The position numbers and the translations under genes are program-made. Of a DNA stretch of 64,000 bases, positions 1 to 7,751 are shown one piece after another (position 1 is the first letter of the stretch; every line of letters starts with the position of its first letter). The notes under the pieces are model-generated. The model had not been told where the DNA came from and searched no databases. It worked only from the letters and a program-made list of their open reading frames with translations. Source of the DNA: Synechocystis sp. LKSZ1 (GTDB lineage Bacteria; Cyanobacteriota; Cyanobacteriia; Cyanobacteriales; Microcystaceae); NCBI RefSeq assembly GCF_040436315.1, contig NZ_AP031572.1, positions 2,170,001 through 2,234,000 on the forward strand, in the 5' to 3' direction.

Positions 1-1042
1 CTTGTAAATAGAGATAACGATAAGACTGTCCATCATCCAATGTTTCCCAACGATAATTAATAGCACGAGCCCCGACAGGCCAAAAAAATGCAGGACTACC
101 ATTTTCATCTTTTTTACAGAGATTGAGGGGAGGAATCCCTTTATTAACATCTACAGTATAGTCAAAGGCAATCCTGAGCATCATTGGTAAATACCACGGA
201 GATAAGTGATTTTTATCGGCAATAATTATTTGATATTCTGTCTTGGGAGTAAAATAGCCCTTGTTTTTTAATTGAGGGTTAATATCGGTTCCTAGAGAAA
301 AATGCAACTGCCAAATCAATAGGAATACAATATAAAAACTTCCTAAAGAAAACCCACAGGCGTATAAACATTTCTTCCAATGTGGCCAAATTCCCCAGTA
401 CAAAACTGGAAATAGCAAGAGAAGGATTCCGCCTTGGTATTTTGTCGTTACCGTAAATGCAAAACTAATACCTAGACCAATAGAAAAAAGAATTAACTTA
501 AAGTTAACCCTTTGCCATCGTAAGGCCAATAAAAAAAATAAAATAGTCAAACAAACAAACAGCATCAGTGGGGCATCAAGCATGGCCCCTCGAGAATGGA
601 CAATCAAGGCATTATCAAATAAATAAAGAAGACTTAATGTGAAAGAAATAAAATAATTTTGAGTTAACAATAATAAAATTAATAAAAAAATAGCTGGTGT
701 TAACCAAGCACACAAAACAGGAAGTAGACGATAACCAGCAAAGGAAAAATTCTTAGGGAATTCTCCAACTTTTTCAAGATCAATAAATTGATCAGAGAGA
801 ATATTAGCTTTGATGATTTTTTCGCCCAGGGCAATTAGCATATGTCCCAAAGGAGGATGTTCATGTAAAAAGAAGATATGATTTAAGTATTTTTGAGCAC
901 TAGCAATATAGTAGTTTTCATCCCAGAAAGCTCCTGCTGGATAGTCATAATTACGAAAATAATTAAAATAAGAAATAATTAAGACAATAATAAATATCAT
1001 CAACGTTAACTGTGTTGATTTTTTGAGCGAATAAATTTTCAT
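1..1042 (-). CDS. GT39/PMT-family membrane glycosyltransferase (C-terminal part cut by window edge)
   Basis: Translating the minus strand from an ATG at 1042 gives an open frame of 347 codons that runs off the window. It is a polytopic membrane protein. After a first membrane helix (about residues 12-26) comes an acidic pair (D41-E42, in FWDENYYIASAQKYL) and then HPPLG at 62-66. This is the arrangement of the first periplasmic loop of dolichyl-phosphate-mannose protein mannosyltransferases and related lipid-carrier-dependent glycosyltransferases, where the acidic residue is catalytic. More hydrophobic helices follow. The likely role is transfer of a sugar from a polyprenyl-phosphate donor on the outer face of the membrane; the acceptor is unknown. 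No strong ribosome site precedes the ATG. The gene is much more A+T-rich than its neighbours, which suggests acquisition by transfer. The family is fairly sure, the substrate is not. Confidence 0.8.
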   Translation of the reverse strand, partial: MKIYSLKKSTQLTLMIFIIVLIISYFNYFRNYDYPAGAFWDENYYIASAQKYLNHIFFLHEHPPLGHMLIALGEKIIKANILSDQFIDLEKVGEFPKNFSFAGYRLLPVLCAWLTPAIFLLILLLLTQNYFISFTLSLLYLFDNALIVHSRGAMLDAPLMLFVCLTILFFLLALRWQRVNFKLILFSIGLGISFAFTVTTKYQGGILLLLFPVLYWGIWPHWKKCLYACGFSLGSFYIVFLLIWQLHFSLGTDINPQLKNKGYFTPKTEYQIIIADKNHLSPWYLPMMLRIAFDYTVDVNKGIPPLNLCKKDENGSPAFFWPVGARAINYRWETLDDGQSYRYLYLQ

Positions 1043-1291
1043 ATAAATCAGTCCAATAACTATTTTCAAGCCTAACCTCAGTAATAAACCCAGGCATAAC
1101 TACTTAACAAGATTTAACGCTCAACTAGTTCAAAATATTAGATCAATAATTGACTTATCTATCCTTATATTTATCTTTTCAAGAAAATCTTAAGCTTTTT
1201 TCGGATATTATAATAAATAATGAAATCATCCTTTTGGGGCATCATTGTTCTGATGGCTCTGTAGTTTTTCTTTTAGGAATTTTCCTGAAAT

Positions 1292-1471
1292 ATGACACCC
1301 TCCAAGCTAGAAATGGCTACATCCACTTCCTCCAATGGATTTTTCTCTTCCTCACCGGGACTACTTTCTCGCTTGCTTGGGAACTTAGATCAACATCTAC
1401 GGAGGCGTGTCCGACTTGAGGAAAAGCAACGAAGAATTAAGCAAGCAGAATGCAAGGCTCGCCGAACTTGA
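1292..1471 (+). CDS. possible small basic protein, perhaps a broken gene
   Basis: An ATG at 1292, 12 bases after an AGGAA (1275-1279), opens a 59-codon frame. The product has a serine-rich start and a strongly basic, helical tail (RLEEKQRRIKQAECKARRT). It ends at TGA 1469-1471. The same frame then continues for 23 more sensible codons (IKTRYRIPIIQYQLDLS...) to a TAG at 1541-1543. This suggests that either the gene ends at the first stop or a longer 83-residue protein has been interrupted. It is convergent with mdh, whose stop is at 1540. I do not recognise a family. Two other frames here (from 1150 and 1407) have no better support. Confidence 0.3.
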   Translation: MTPSKLEMATSTSSNGFFSSSPGLLSRLLGNLDQHLRRRVRLEEKQRRIKQAECKARRT

Positions 1472-1539
1472 ATCAAAACTCGATATCGTATTCCAATCAT
1501 CCAATACCAACTCGACCTCAGTGGCCCCACTGATAACAA

Positions 1540-2526
1540 TTAGCCGCTCTGCTGGGCCTGCTCTAAATTTTGTCGTACCGAGGCAGCCGAGCGATGCAGG
1601 GCCTCGATTTCCGATTCAGTTAATTGAACTTCTAGAATATTTTCGACGCCCCGACAACCCAAGCGACAAGGAACCCCCAGAAAAATATCCCTTAATCCGT
1701 ATTCTCCCTGGAGATAAGCCGCCGCCGGCAGGAGTCGGGACTGGTTATTCAGAATGGACGCAATCATCGTACAGGCCGATGCCGCTGGCGCGTAGTAGGC
1801 CCCGCCGGTTTGCAAAAGTTGGACAATCTCGGCCCCACCGTTGCGCGTTCGTTCGACCAATTGCTCGATAATAGCTGGTTCTATCAATTCCGTAATTGGC
1901 ACTCCCCGGACAGTACAGTAACGGGGGAGGGGGAGCATCAGGTCGCCGTGGCCCCCTAAAACCAACGTGCTAATGTCCCTAGGACAAACTCCCAAATAAC
2001 CAGCAATAAAGGCTTGGAGTCTTGAGGCGTCTAGGACACCGGCCATCCCCATCACTCGCTGAGGCTCTAGGCCCGTCACCTGCCAAGTCAGGTAGGTCAT
2101 TACATCCAGGGGATTGGTAATCACCAAAAACAAGGCCTGGGGCGAATACTGCTGGGCCTGGCGGGCCGCCTCCACCACAATACTGGCGTTAAGGTGCAGC
2201 AGATCATCCCGGCTCATTCCCGGTTTACGGGCCAGGCCGGCGGTAATCACGACAATACCAGAGCCGGCAGTGTCCTCGTAGGTATTGGTGCCAATAATCT
2301 TGCTATGGTTTTCTTCCACACTCTGGGCCGCCATTAAGTCCAAGGCGATTCCCTGGGGCAGGCCCGGCACAATATCCAGTAAAACCACATCCGCTAAATT
2401 CTGGGCCAGAATCCGCTGGGCTAAGGTTCGCCCCACATTGCCAGCACCAATAATCGCCACTTGATGGGCCTGGCAGGCAATGCCAAAATCACGGAGTTGT
2501 GATGTGCTACCGGCAAGATTGGGCAT
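1540..2526 (-). CDS. mdh: malate dehydrogenase (NAD-dependent, LDH/MDH family)
   Basis: Interconverts malate and oxaloacetate in the cytoplasm, feeding the incomplete cyanobacterial TCA pathway. The 328-residue protein has the Rossmann motif GAGNVG near residue 27 and an aspartate at the end of strand two (VVLLDI), which favours NAD over NADP. The mobile loop reads GLARKPGMSRDDLL, with the arginines typical of malate rather than lactate specificity. The ITNPLDVMTYL stretch and the catalytic-histidine motif GGHGDLMLPL are also present. The start at 2526 has GGAGG seven bases upstream. It lies 19 bases downstream of ndhO on the same strand, so the two are probably cotranscribed; the same pairing is known from Synechocystis (citH beside ssl1690). 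The N-terminal 20 residues before the Rossmann fold are slightly longer than usual. Confidence 0.93.
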   Translation of the reverse strand: MPNLAGSTSQLRDFGIACQAHQVAIIGAGNVGRTLAQRILAQNLADVVLLDIVPGLPQGIALDLMAAQSVEENHSKIIGTNTYEDTAGSGIVVITAGLARKPGMSRDDLLHLNASIVVEAARQAQQYSPQALFLVITNPLDVMTYLTWQVTGLEPQRVMGMAGVLDASRLQAFIAGYLGVCPRDISTLVLGGHGDLMLPLPRYCTVRGVPITELIEPAIIEQLVERTRNGGAEIVQLLQTGGAYYAPAASACTMIASILNNQSRLLPAAAYLQGEYGLRDIFLGVPCRLGCRGVENILEVQLTESEIEALHRSAASVRQNLEQAQQSG

Positions 2527-2545
2527 TAGACAACCTCCACGGGGT

Positions 2546-2764
2546 TTAAGCCGTAACTTCTAGCTGGTCAACGCGGAGCCAGACGTTAGGGGTAGGAACA
2601 TAAAAGCGAATCAAGGCGTAGTCTTCTTTCAGGTCTAGTACCTCTCCTTTGCTCTCAAACAAATAGCTAGGAAAGCGCGTATCACTCGCTTGGGCCTCTA
2701 GACTATTAGCTAGTTTTTCTTGAATGACGCGAACTAAAGCACCTTTTTTAATTTTAGGGGTCAT
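2546..2764 (-). CDS. ndhO: NAD(P)H-quinone oxidoreductase subunit O (NdhO)
   Basis: Small peripheral subunit of the cyanobacterial and chloroplast NDH-1 complex, which runs cyclic electron flow around photosystem I and respiration at the thylakoid membrane. The 72-residue product matches the family along its whole length: a basic [19 protein letters not shown] start, the conserved [17 protein letters not shown] core and the [14 protein letters not shown] end. The family is usually about 70-75 residues, so it is complete. The ATG has a GGAG about nine bases upstream. It is the first gene of a probable ndhO-mdh transcript. The promoter should lie in the non-coding stretch upstream (2765 onward). 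Confidence 0.94.
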   Translation of the reverse strand: MTPKIKKGALVRVIQEKLANSLEAQASDTRFPSYLFESKGEVLDLKEDYALIRFYVPTPNVWLRVDQLEVTA

Positions 2765-3314
2765 GGAACGACTCTCCAGCCAGATTTAAGCAATTGCAAA
2801 TAAATTGTGACACACCCATTCGTTTTTGTAATTCTTATTTTTTGGCCCCAATCTCCCCTCACAATCCCCACGTTTTCCCCAGATTGTCCCCGGACTACTC
2901 TGGTTTCTCCCCAAGCTTGGCCCATCGATACTTGCACCTGGAGGGGATTTTCCGGCTCTCATCTCTAGGGATAGGGCTACTACTGTTGGCAATTGCCCTA
3001 GGGGTAGTAGGCCCAATTCTCGGAATACTTTGACTTGGGGAATGTCCTGGGAAGCAAGACTGGAAGGACGGCATACGGAGTTCATGTTGAGTTTTGTAAC
3101 AAAAAGGTGCCCTAAAGCCCTATTCCTTCGTTCTCAAAAAAGTAATCCTGCTTTTGACTTAACTTTTTGTAGCATTGACAAGCTGGGGGATTCCTCGCTA
3201 CAAATAATGGGCACACAAAGAATCAACACCCCGTTGTTAGTCGTTAAGTTGTCTCTGGATCTCGACTGAGACCGTAGCGGCGACGGAGTTGCTTGGGATT
3301 AGATTGAGGTGAAT
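2765..3314. other. 550-base intergenic region between ndhO (minus) and the DUF2811 gene (plus)
   Basis: I see no convincing gene here. It should hold divergent promoters for ndhO-mdh and for the plus-strand genes. An imperfect hairpin lies at 2974-3014 (GGGCTACTAC pairing with GTAGTAGGCCC, one bulged base). A TTG-initiated frame (2794-3033) ending in a hydrophobic tail overlaps that hairpin but has no ATG or GTG start and no ribosome site. Confidence 0.5.
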
Positions 3315-3539
3315 ATGGATACTTCGGTGAGTATTTTTGCGGAAATTCCGGAAGACTTGCACGCATCACTGACCAAATATATGGAGAAACACCCGAGTTG
3401 GGATCTTGACCGGGTCTTTTCTGCCGCTCTTTCCTTATTTTTGCTGCAAAATGAGGGCAGTTACGGTGGTCAGGCTTCGGCTAATTATCGGGCCTGTGCC
3501 CGTGTCTACCTGGAAACCCTCTTTCAGTCTCAGGAATAA
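3315..3539 (+). CDS. DUF2811 family small protein
   Basis: A 74-residue cyanobacterial protein of unknown function. It shows the conserved pattern of the DUF2811 family: an N-terminal VSIFAEIPEDLHASL, then a WDLDRVFSAALSLFLLQN core and a closing RVYLETLF. The pattern is reminiscent of ribbon-helix-helix-like small proteins, but no function is established. A GTG in frame at 3309 is possible, but GAGG at 3306-3309 overlaps it and is well placed (5 bases) for the ATG at 3315, so I choose the ATG. It precedes pth by about 107 bases on the same strand. Confidence 0.85.
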   Translation: MDTSVSIFAEIPEDLHASLTKYMEKHPSWDLDRVFSAALSLFLLQNEGSYGGQASANYRACARVYLETLFQSQE

Positions 3540-3646
3540 CCGTTGGAGAGCAAGGCCCTAGGCAAACATCATCAGTCATTACTGGTTAGTGACTCGGCTC
3601 AGGGCCAACCCTCGGACAAACGATAACTAGCGCTCAACCTTATTTC

Positions 3647-4246
3647 ATGGCTGAAATGCCCCTTATTCCCCGTCTTATTGTCGGCCTGGGTAACCCCGAG
3701 GCCAAATATCACCAAACCCGCCACAATATTGGCTTTGAAGCGGTGGACACCCTCACCCAAAGTTGGCACTTTAGCTGGCAAGAGCACCGTCGCTTCCATG
3801 GTTGGTTTACAGAGGGCCTGGTTTCTGGCAAAAAAGTTGCCCTCTTGAAACCCAGTACCTACATGAATCGCTCGGGTCAAGCCGTGCGGGCCGTCCTAGA
3901 TTGGTACAAACTACCGCCGGAATCCCTCCTGGTTATCTACGACGATATGGACCTCCCCATTGGCCGGCTCCGGCTCCGGCTCTCTGGGTCAGCAGGAGGC
4001 CATAACGGCATGAAGTCGATTATTAGCCATGTGGGCGGGGAGAATTTTCCGCGTCTGCGTTTGGGCATTGGCAAGGCCCTGGATAAAACCCTGACAACGT
4101 CCCACGTCCTGGGACAATTTACTCCAGAGGAGCTTCCCCAGGTGAATCAAAGTCTGAAATTGGCGGTAGAAGCTGTGGAGTATAGTCTAGGTCAGGGGAT
4201 TGAAAAAACGATGAGTCTTTACAATAGTCGCGCGGTGGTGACTTAA
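3647..4246 (+). CDS. pth: peptidyl-tRNA hydrolase
   Basis: Releases tRNA from peptidyl-tRNAs that drop off the ribosome; an essential cytosolic enzyme. The 199-residue length is normal. The sequence starts with LIVGLGNPEAKYHQTRHNIG, containing the substrate-binding asparagine and catalytic histidine. It then has KPSTYMNRSGQAV (conserved asparagine), IYDDMDLPIG (catalytic-network aspartate) and GSAGGHNGMKSI (second conserved histidine and asparagine). All key residues are present. It is followed 64 bases downstream by the PSRP-3 gene, a neighbourhood also known in Synechocystis, so the two translation-related genes may share a transcript. Confidence 0.96.
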   Translation: MAEMPLIPRLIVGLGNPEAKYHQTRHNIGFEAVDTLTQSWHFSWQEHRRFHGWFTEGLVSGKKVALLKPSTYMNRSGQAVRAVLDWYKLPPESLLVIYDDMDLPIGRLRLRLSGSAGGHNGMKSIISHVGGENFPRLRLGIGKALDKTLTTSHVLGQFTPEELPQVNQSLKLAVEAVEYSLGQGIEKTMSLYNSRAVVT

Positions 4247-4310
4247 GCTATAATCGAGAACTGCCGTAACTTAAAGTTCAAATCATCCTGTGAATTTGTT
4301 GGAGGGGTCA

Positions 4311-4622
4311 TTGGAGACCAAATTTATTCTAAAAGTCCTTTGGTTGGATCAAAATGTCGCCATTGCCGTTGATCAGGTGGTCGGAAAAGGAACCAGTCCA
4401 CTGACAGCCTATTTCTTTTGGCCGCGCCATGATGCTTGGCAACAACTAAAAGATGAGCTAGAAGCCAAACATTGGATTGCAGAAAGTGATCGTATCGAAG
4501 TGCTCAACCAAGCGACTGAGGTGATCAACTTCTGGCAAGACCTAAAAAACCAAAACAAGCAAATTTCTATGGCGGAAGCCCAAGGCAAATTTCCAGAAGT
4601 TGTTTTTAGCGGCAGTAACTAA
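4311..4622 (+). CDS. ycf65: ribosomal protein PSRP-3 / Ycf65
   Basis: Small-subunit ribosomal protein shared by cyanobacteria and plastids (plastid-specific ribosomal protein 3). The core is [18 protein letters not shown] followed by [20 protein letters not shown] and the [16 protein letters not shown] helix, all family hallmarks. An upstream GTG (4290) is in frame and would give 110 residues. However, a strong GGAGG at 4301-4305 sits five bases before a TTG at 4311. Starting there gives 103 residues beginning just before the conserved TKFILKVLW, which is where homologues begin. I therefore place the start at the TTG; only the start is uncertain. A hairpin followed by a weak U-tract closes the gene at about 4701-4728. 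Confidence 0.9.
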   Translation: METKFILKVLWLDQNVAIAVDQVVGKGTSPLTAYFFWPRHDAWQQLKDELEAKHWIAESDRIEVLNQATEVINFWQDLKNQNKQISMAEAQGKFPEVVFSGSN

Positions 4623-4700
4623 GTCAGTATTGAAATAGAAGAGTGCCAGCCAGAATGCCAGCGGGATGTCTGCCTGAATAAAGCACTTAGGTTAAGGATG

Positions 4701-4728
4701 AGGACAGACGAGTTCTGTCCTTTGATTG
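4701..4728 (+). terminator. likely terminator of pth-ycf65
   Basis: AGGACAGA (4701-4708) pairs perfectly with TCTGTCCT (4714-4721) across a five-base loop and is followed by TTGATTGT. The U-tract is imperfect, so efficiency is uncertain. Confidence 0.55.
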
Positions 4729-5067
4729 TATAAAGGGAATCTGGAGAGCAATTATGAGCTAGGATATGTCATTTTGTAAATTTTTTGCTAATAATAATGA
4801 CAGTGTATTTTGACAAGCAAGGTCAAACGCTTGAGAGTTAACCCTTGGGGTTGACTCATAATTTTAAAAATTGACAAGCGGGGTTAGCTCAAGCCCCTCG
4901 AACTTGTCAGGCGTTCATTCCCTGCGTGAAAAACCTAACGGTGTCTCACCAAAGCGGTTTTCAAGGGTCTCGTCTTGTAGGACAATGAGATTCCATAACG
5001 CAAAACCCTAAACGTCTCTTTTAGAAATCTTGCCTTTGATTTTCGTTAAGCAAGAGGATTTAATCCC
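4729..5067 (+). promoter_or_regulatory. psbD: psbD upstream region with two hairpins
   Basis: This non-coding stretch must contain the psbD promoter and leader. Two inverted repeats stand out. The first is GAGTTAACCC (4835-4844) pairing with GGGTTGACTC (4848-4857), ten pairs including one G-U, with a three-base loop. The second is TGACAAG (4872-4878) with CTTGTCA (4903-4909), with an inner GGGG (4880-4883)/CCCC (4894-4897). TTGACA occurs at 4810-4815 and again at 4871-4876, but no well-spaced -10 box is clear. A GAGG (5054-5057) about ten bases before the ATG serves psbD. Whether the hairpins lie in the leader RNA or act as DNA operators cannot be decided from sequence. Confidence 0.5.
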
Positions 5068-6126
5068 ATGACTATTGCAGTCGGACGCGCCCCAGTAGAA
5101 AGAGGCTGGTTTGATGCCCTTGATGACTGGTTAAAGCGCGATCGTTTCGTCTTCATTGGTTGGTCTGGTCTGTTGCTCTTCCCCTGCGCCTTCTTGGCCC
5201 TGGGCGGTTGGCTCACCGGTACCACCTTCGTTACCTCCTGGTACACCCACGGTTTGGCTAGCTCCTATCTCGAAGGGGCCAACTTCCTCACCGTTGCCGT
5301 TTCTTCTCCTGCGGATGCCTTTGGTCACTCCCTGCTCTTCCTCTGGGGGCCGGAAGCCCAAGGTAACTTCACCCGCTGGTGTCAAATTGGTGGTCTGTGG
5401 CCCTTCGTTGCCCTCCATGGTGCCTTCGGTCTGATCGGCTTTATGCTCCGTCAGTTCGAGATCGCCCGTCTGGTCGGCATTCGTCCTTACAACGCCATTG
5501 CCTTCTCTGGCCCCATCTCGGTTTTCGTCAGTGTTTTCCTGATGTACCCCTTGGGCCAGTCTAGCTGGTTCTTTGCTCCTAGCTTTGGCGTCGCTGGCAT
5601 CTTCCGCTTCATTCTCTTCCTGCAAGGCTTCCACAACTGGACGCTGAACCCCTTCCACATGATGGGAGTTGCAGGGATTCTGGGCGGTGCTCTGCTCTGC
5701 GCTATTCATGGTGCGACGGTGGAAAACACCCTGTTTGAAGATGGTGACCAAGCCAACACCTTCCGGGCGTTTGAGCCGACCCAAGCCGAGGAAACCTATT
5801 CCATGGTGACGGCGAACCGTTTCTGGTCTCAAATCTTTGGGATTGCCTTTTCCAACAAACGCTGGTTGCACTTCTTCATGCTGTTTGTGCCGGTGACGGG
5901 TCTGTGGATGAGTTCCGTGGGCATCGTCGGTCTGGCGTTGAACCTGCGGGCCTACGACTTTGTCTCCCAGGAATTACGAGCAGCGGAAGATCCCGAATTT
6001 GAGACCTTCTACACCAAAAATATTCTGTTGAACGAAGGGATGCGCGCCTGGATGGCCCCCCAAGATCAACCCCACGAAAACTTCATCTTCCCTGAGGAGG
6101 TACTCCCCCGTGGTAACGCTCTCTAA
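5068..6126 (+). CDS. psbD: photosystem II reaction centre protein D2
   Basis: D2 forms the photosystem II core heterodimer with D1 in the thylakoid membrane and binds half of the reaction-centre chlorophylls, the primary quinone QA and a share of the non-heme iron ligands. The 352-residue length is standard. The N-terminus ([21 protein letters not shown]), the [13 protein letters not shown] helix with its histidine ligand, the [15 protein letters not shown] stromal loop and the [15 protein letters not shown] helix with the second iron-ligand histidine are all intact. No disruption is visible. It overlaps psbC by 17 bases (6110-6126), the classic arrangement in cyanobacteria and plastids, which couples synthesis of D2 and CP43. 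Confidence 0.98.
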   Translation: MTIAVGRAPVERGWFDALDDWLKRDRFVFIGWSGLLLFPCAFLALGGWLTGTTFVTSWYTHGLASSYLEGANFLTVAVSSPADAFGHSLLFLWGPEAQGNFTRWCQIGGLWPFVALHGAFGLIGFMLRQFEIARLVGIRPYNAIAFSGPISVFVSVFLMYPLGQSSWFFAPSFGVAGIFRFILFLQGFHNWTLNPFHMMGVAGILGGALLCAIHGATVENTLFEDGDQANTFRAFEPTQAEETYSMVTANRFWSQIFGIAFSNKRWLHFFMLFVPVTGLWMSSVGIVGLALNLRAYDFVSQELRAAEDPEFETFYTKNILLNEGMRAWMAPQDQPHENFIFPEEVLPRGNAL

Positions 6127-7492
6127 TACTCCTGCAATGGGAGGCCGTGACATCGAATCGACCGGCTTTGCTTGGTGGTCGGGTAACGCCCGTCTAATCA
6201 ACCTCTCTGGTAAACTGCTCGGTGCGCACGTCGCCCACGCTGGCCTGATTGTCTTCTGGGCTGGGGCCATGACCCTTTTTGAAGTGGCCCACTTCATTCC
6301 CGAAAAACCCATGTACGAGCAGGGTTTGATTCTGCTTCCCCACATTGCTACCCTTGGTTGGGGCGTTGGCCCTGGTGGTGAAGTGGTGGATACCTTCCCC
6401 TACTTTGTGGTTGGGGTTCTACACCTGATTTCCTCCGCCGTTCTCGGTTTCGGTGGCATTTATCACGCTCTGCGTGGCCCTGAAACCCTAGAGGAATATT
6501 CCAGCTTCTTTGGTTACGACTGGAAAGATAAGAACCAAATGACCAATATCATTGGTTATCACTTAATCTTGCTCGGTTGTGGTGCCCTCCTCTTGGTCTT
6601 CAAGGCCATGTTCTTTGGCGGCGTCTATGATACCTGGGCTCCCGGTGGCGGTGATGTTCGGGTCATCACTAACCCGACGTTAAATCCGGCGACTATCTTT
6701 GGTTACCTGATCAAAGCGCCTTTTGGTGGCGAAGGCTGGATCGTCAGCGTCAACAACATGGAAGATATCATCGGTGGTCACATTTGGATCGGTCTGATCT
6801 GTATTTCCGGTGGTATCTGGCATATCCTGACCAAACCCTTTGGCTGGGCCCGTCGTGCTTTCATCTGGTCTGGGGAAGCCTATCTTTCCTACAGTCTCGG
6901 TGCCCTGTCTATGATGGGCTTTATTGCTTCGGTCTTTGTTTGGTTTAACAATACGGCTTATCCCAGCGAATTCTATGGCCCTACGGGCATGGAAGCCTCC
7001 CAATCCCAGGCTTTTACCTTCCTGGTGCGTGACCAACGCATGGGGGCCAATATCGCCTCAGCCCAAGGTCCCACTGGTCTGGGTAAATACCTAATGCGCT
7101 CTCCCACAGGGGAAATCATCTTTGGTGGTGAAACCATGCGCTTCTGGGATTTCCGTGGCCCTTGGTTGGAACCCCTCCGCGGTCCTAATGGCTTGGATCT
7201 CGATAAACTTCGTAATGATATTCAGCCCTGGCAAGTCCGCCGTGCCGCTGAATACATGACCCACGCTCCCCTCGGTTCCTTGAACTCTGTGGGTGGGGTA
7301 ATCACCGATGTTAACTCCTTTAACTACGTGTCTCCCCGCGCTTGGTTGGCGACCTCTCACTTTGTTCTAGGTTTCTTCTTTCTTGTTGGACACCTCTGGC
7401 ATGCTGGTCGTGCTCGGGCGGCTGCCGCTGGTTTTGAAAAAGGAATCGACCGTGAAACAGAACCGACTCTGTTTATGCCCGATCTTGACTAG
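6110..7492 (+). CDS. psbC: photosystem II CP43 antenna protein
   Basis: CP43 is a six-helix chlorophyll-a inner antenna of photosystem II that also supplies ligands to the oxygen-evolving manganese cluster. The 460-residue frame begins at a GTG (6110) inside psbD, nine bases after the GAGGAGG at 6094-6100; this is the known alternative start of the family. The body is complete, including the large lumenal loop with [14 protein letters not shown], whose glutamate ligates the Mn cluster and whose arginine hydrogen-bonds to it. The C-terminus [19 protein letters not shown] is typical. A strong terminator follows 26 bases after the stop codon. Confidence 0.98.
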   Translation: MVTLSNTPAMGGRDIESTGFAWWSGNARLINLSGKLLGAHVAHAGLIVFWAGAMTLFEVAHFIPEKPMYEQGLILLPHIATLGWGVGPGGEVVDTFPYFVVGVLHLISSAVLGFGGIYHALRGPETLEEYSSFFGYDWKDKNQMTNIIGYHLILLGCGALLLVFKAMFFGGVYDTWAPGGGDVRVITNPTLNPATIFGYLIKAPFGGEGWIVSVNNMEDIIGGHIWIGLICISGGIWHILTKPFGWARRAFIWSGEAYLSYSLGALSMMGFIASVFVWFNNTAYPSEFYGPTGMEASQSQAFTFLVRDQRMGANIASAQGPTGLGKYLMRSPTGEIIFGGETMRFWDFRGPWLEPLRGPNGLDLDKLRNDIQPWQVRRAAEYMTHAPLGSLNSVGGVITDVNSFNYVSPRAWLATSHFVLGFFFLVGHLWHAGRARAAAAGFEKGIDRETEPTLFMPDLD

Positions 7493-7518
7493 GTTATAGC
7501 CTAATCACTAAACTCATC

Positions 7519-7547
7519 ACTCCTGCCTACGGGTAGGAGTTTTTTTA
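7519..7547 (+). terminator. intrinsic terminator of psbDC
   Basis: ACTCCTGCC (7519-7527) pairs with GGTAGGAGT (7532-7540), nine pairs with one G-U, around a small TACG loop. It is followed directly by a run of seven T. This is a textbook rho-independent terminator 26 bases after psbC. Confidence 0.85.
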
Positions 7548-7614
7548 TGATTGAAATAAAAATATTACGCGATGTGCAACTATAGCTATTAAAACTTGGG
7601 TGGGAGGGGAACCC

Positions 7615-7646
7615 ATTTACCGCGCTTCTACGAAAGAAGGGTAAAT
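7615..7646. other. long imperfect hairpin between psbC and the WYL gene
   Basis: ATTTACC (7615-7621) pairs with GGTAAAT (7640-7646), and inside it CTTCT (7625-7629) pairs with AGAAG (7635-7639), with a three-base GCG bulge. There is no U-tract on either side. It lies in the 3' region shared by the convergent psbC and WYL-regulator genes. Confidence 0.45.
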
Positions 7647-7751
7647 TGTCTAGCCAGGAAGATAGACTGCCCATCCGTCTTCCCGGATACGGCGACTGAG
7701 GAAATTAATGTGGTCTCAGTATTAAACATGATGGAGGCTGAGGAGTAGGCG

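Noticed and set aside
1150-1419. Plus-strand frame of 89 codons from a TTG
   Set aside because: TTG start in A+T-rich non-coding sequence with no motif. The overlapping frame at 1292 has a better start signal.
2794-3033. Plus-strand frame ending in a hydrophobic tail
   Set aside because: Only TTG starts are available, there is no ribosome site, it overlaps an inverted repeat and resembles no family I know.
5131-5871. Long minus-strand frame opposite psbD
   Set aside because: Antisense shadow of psbD; highly charged, low-complexity product with no ribosome site.
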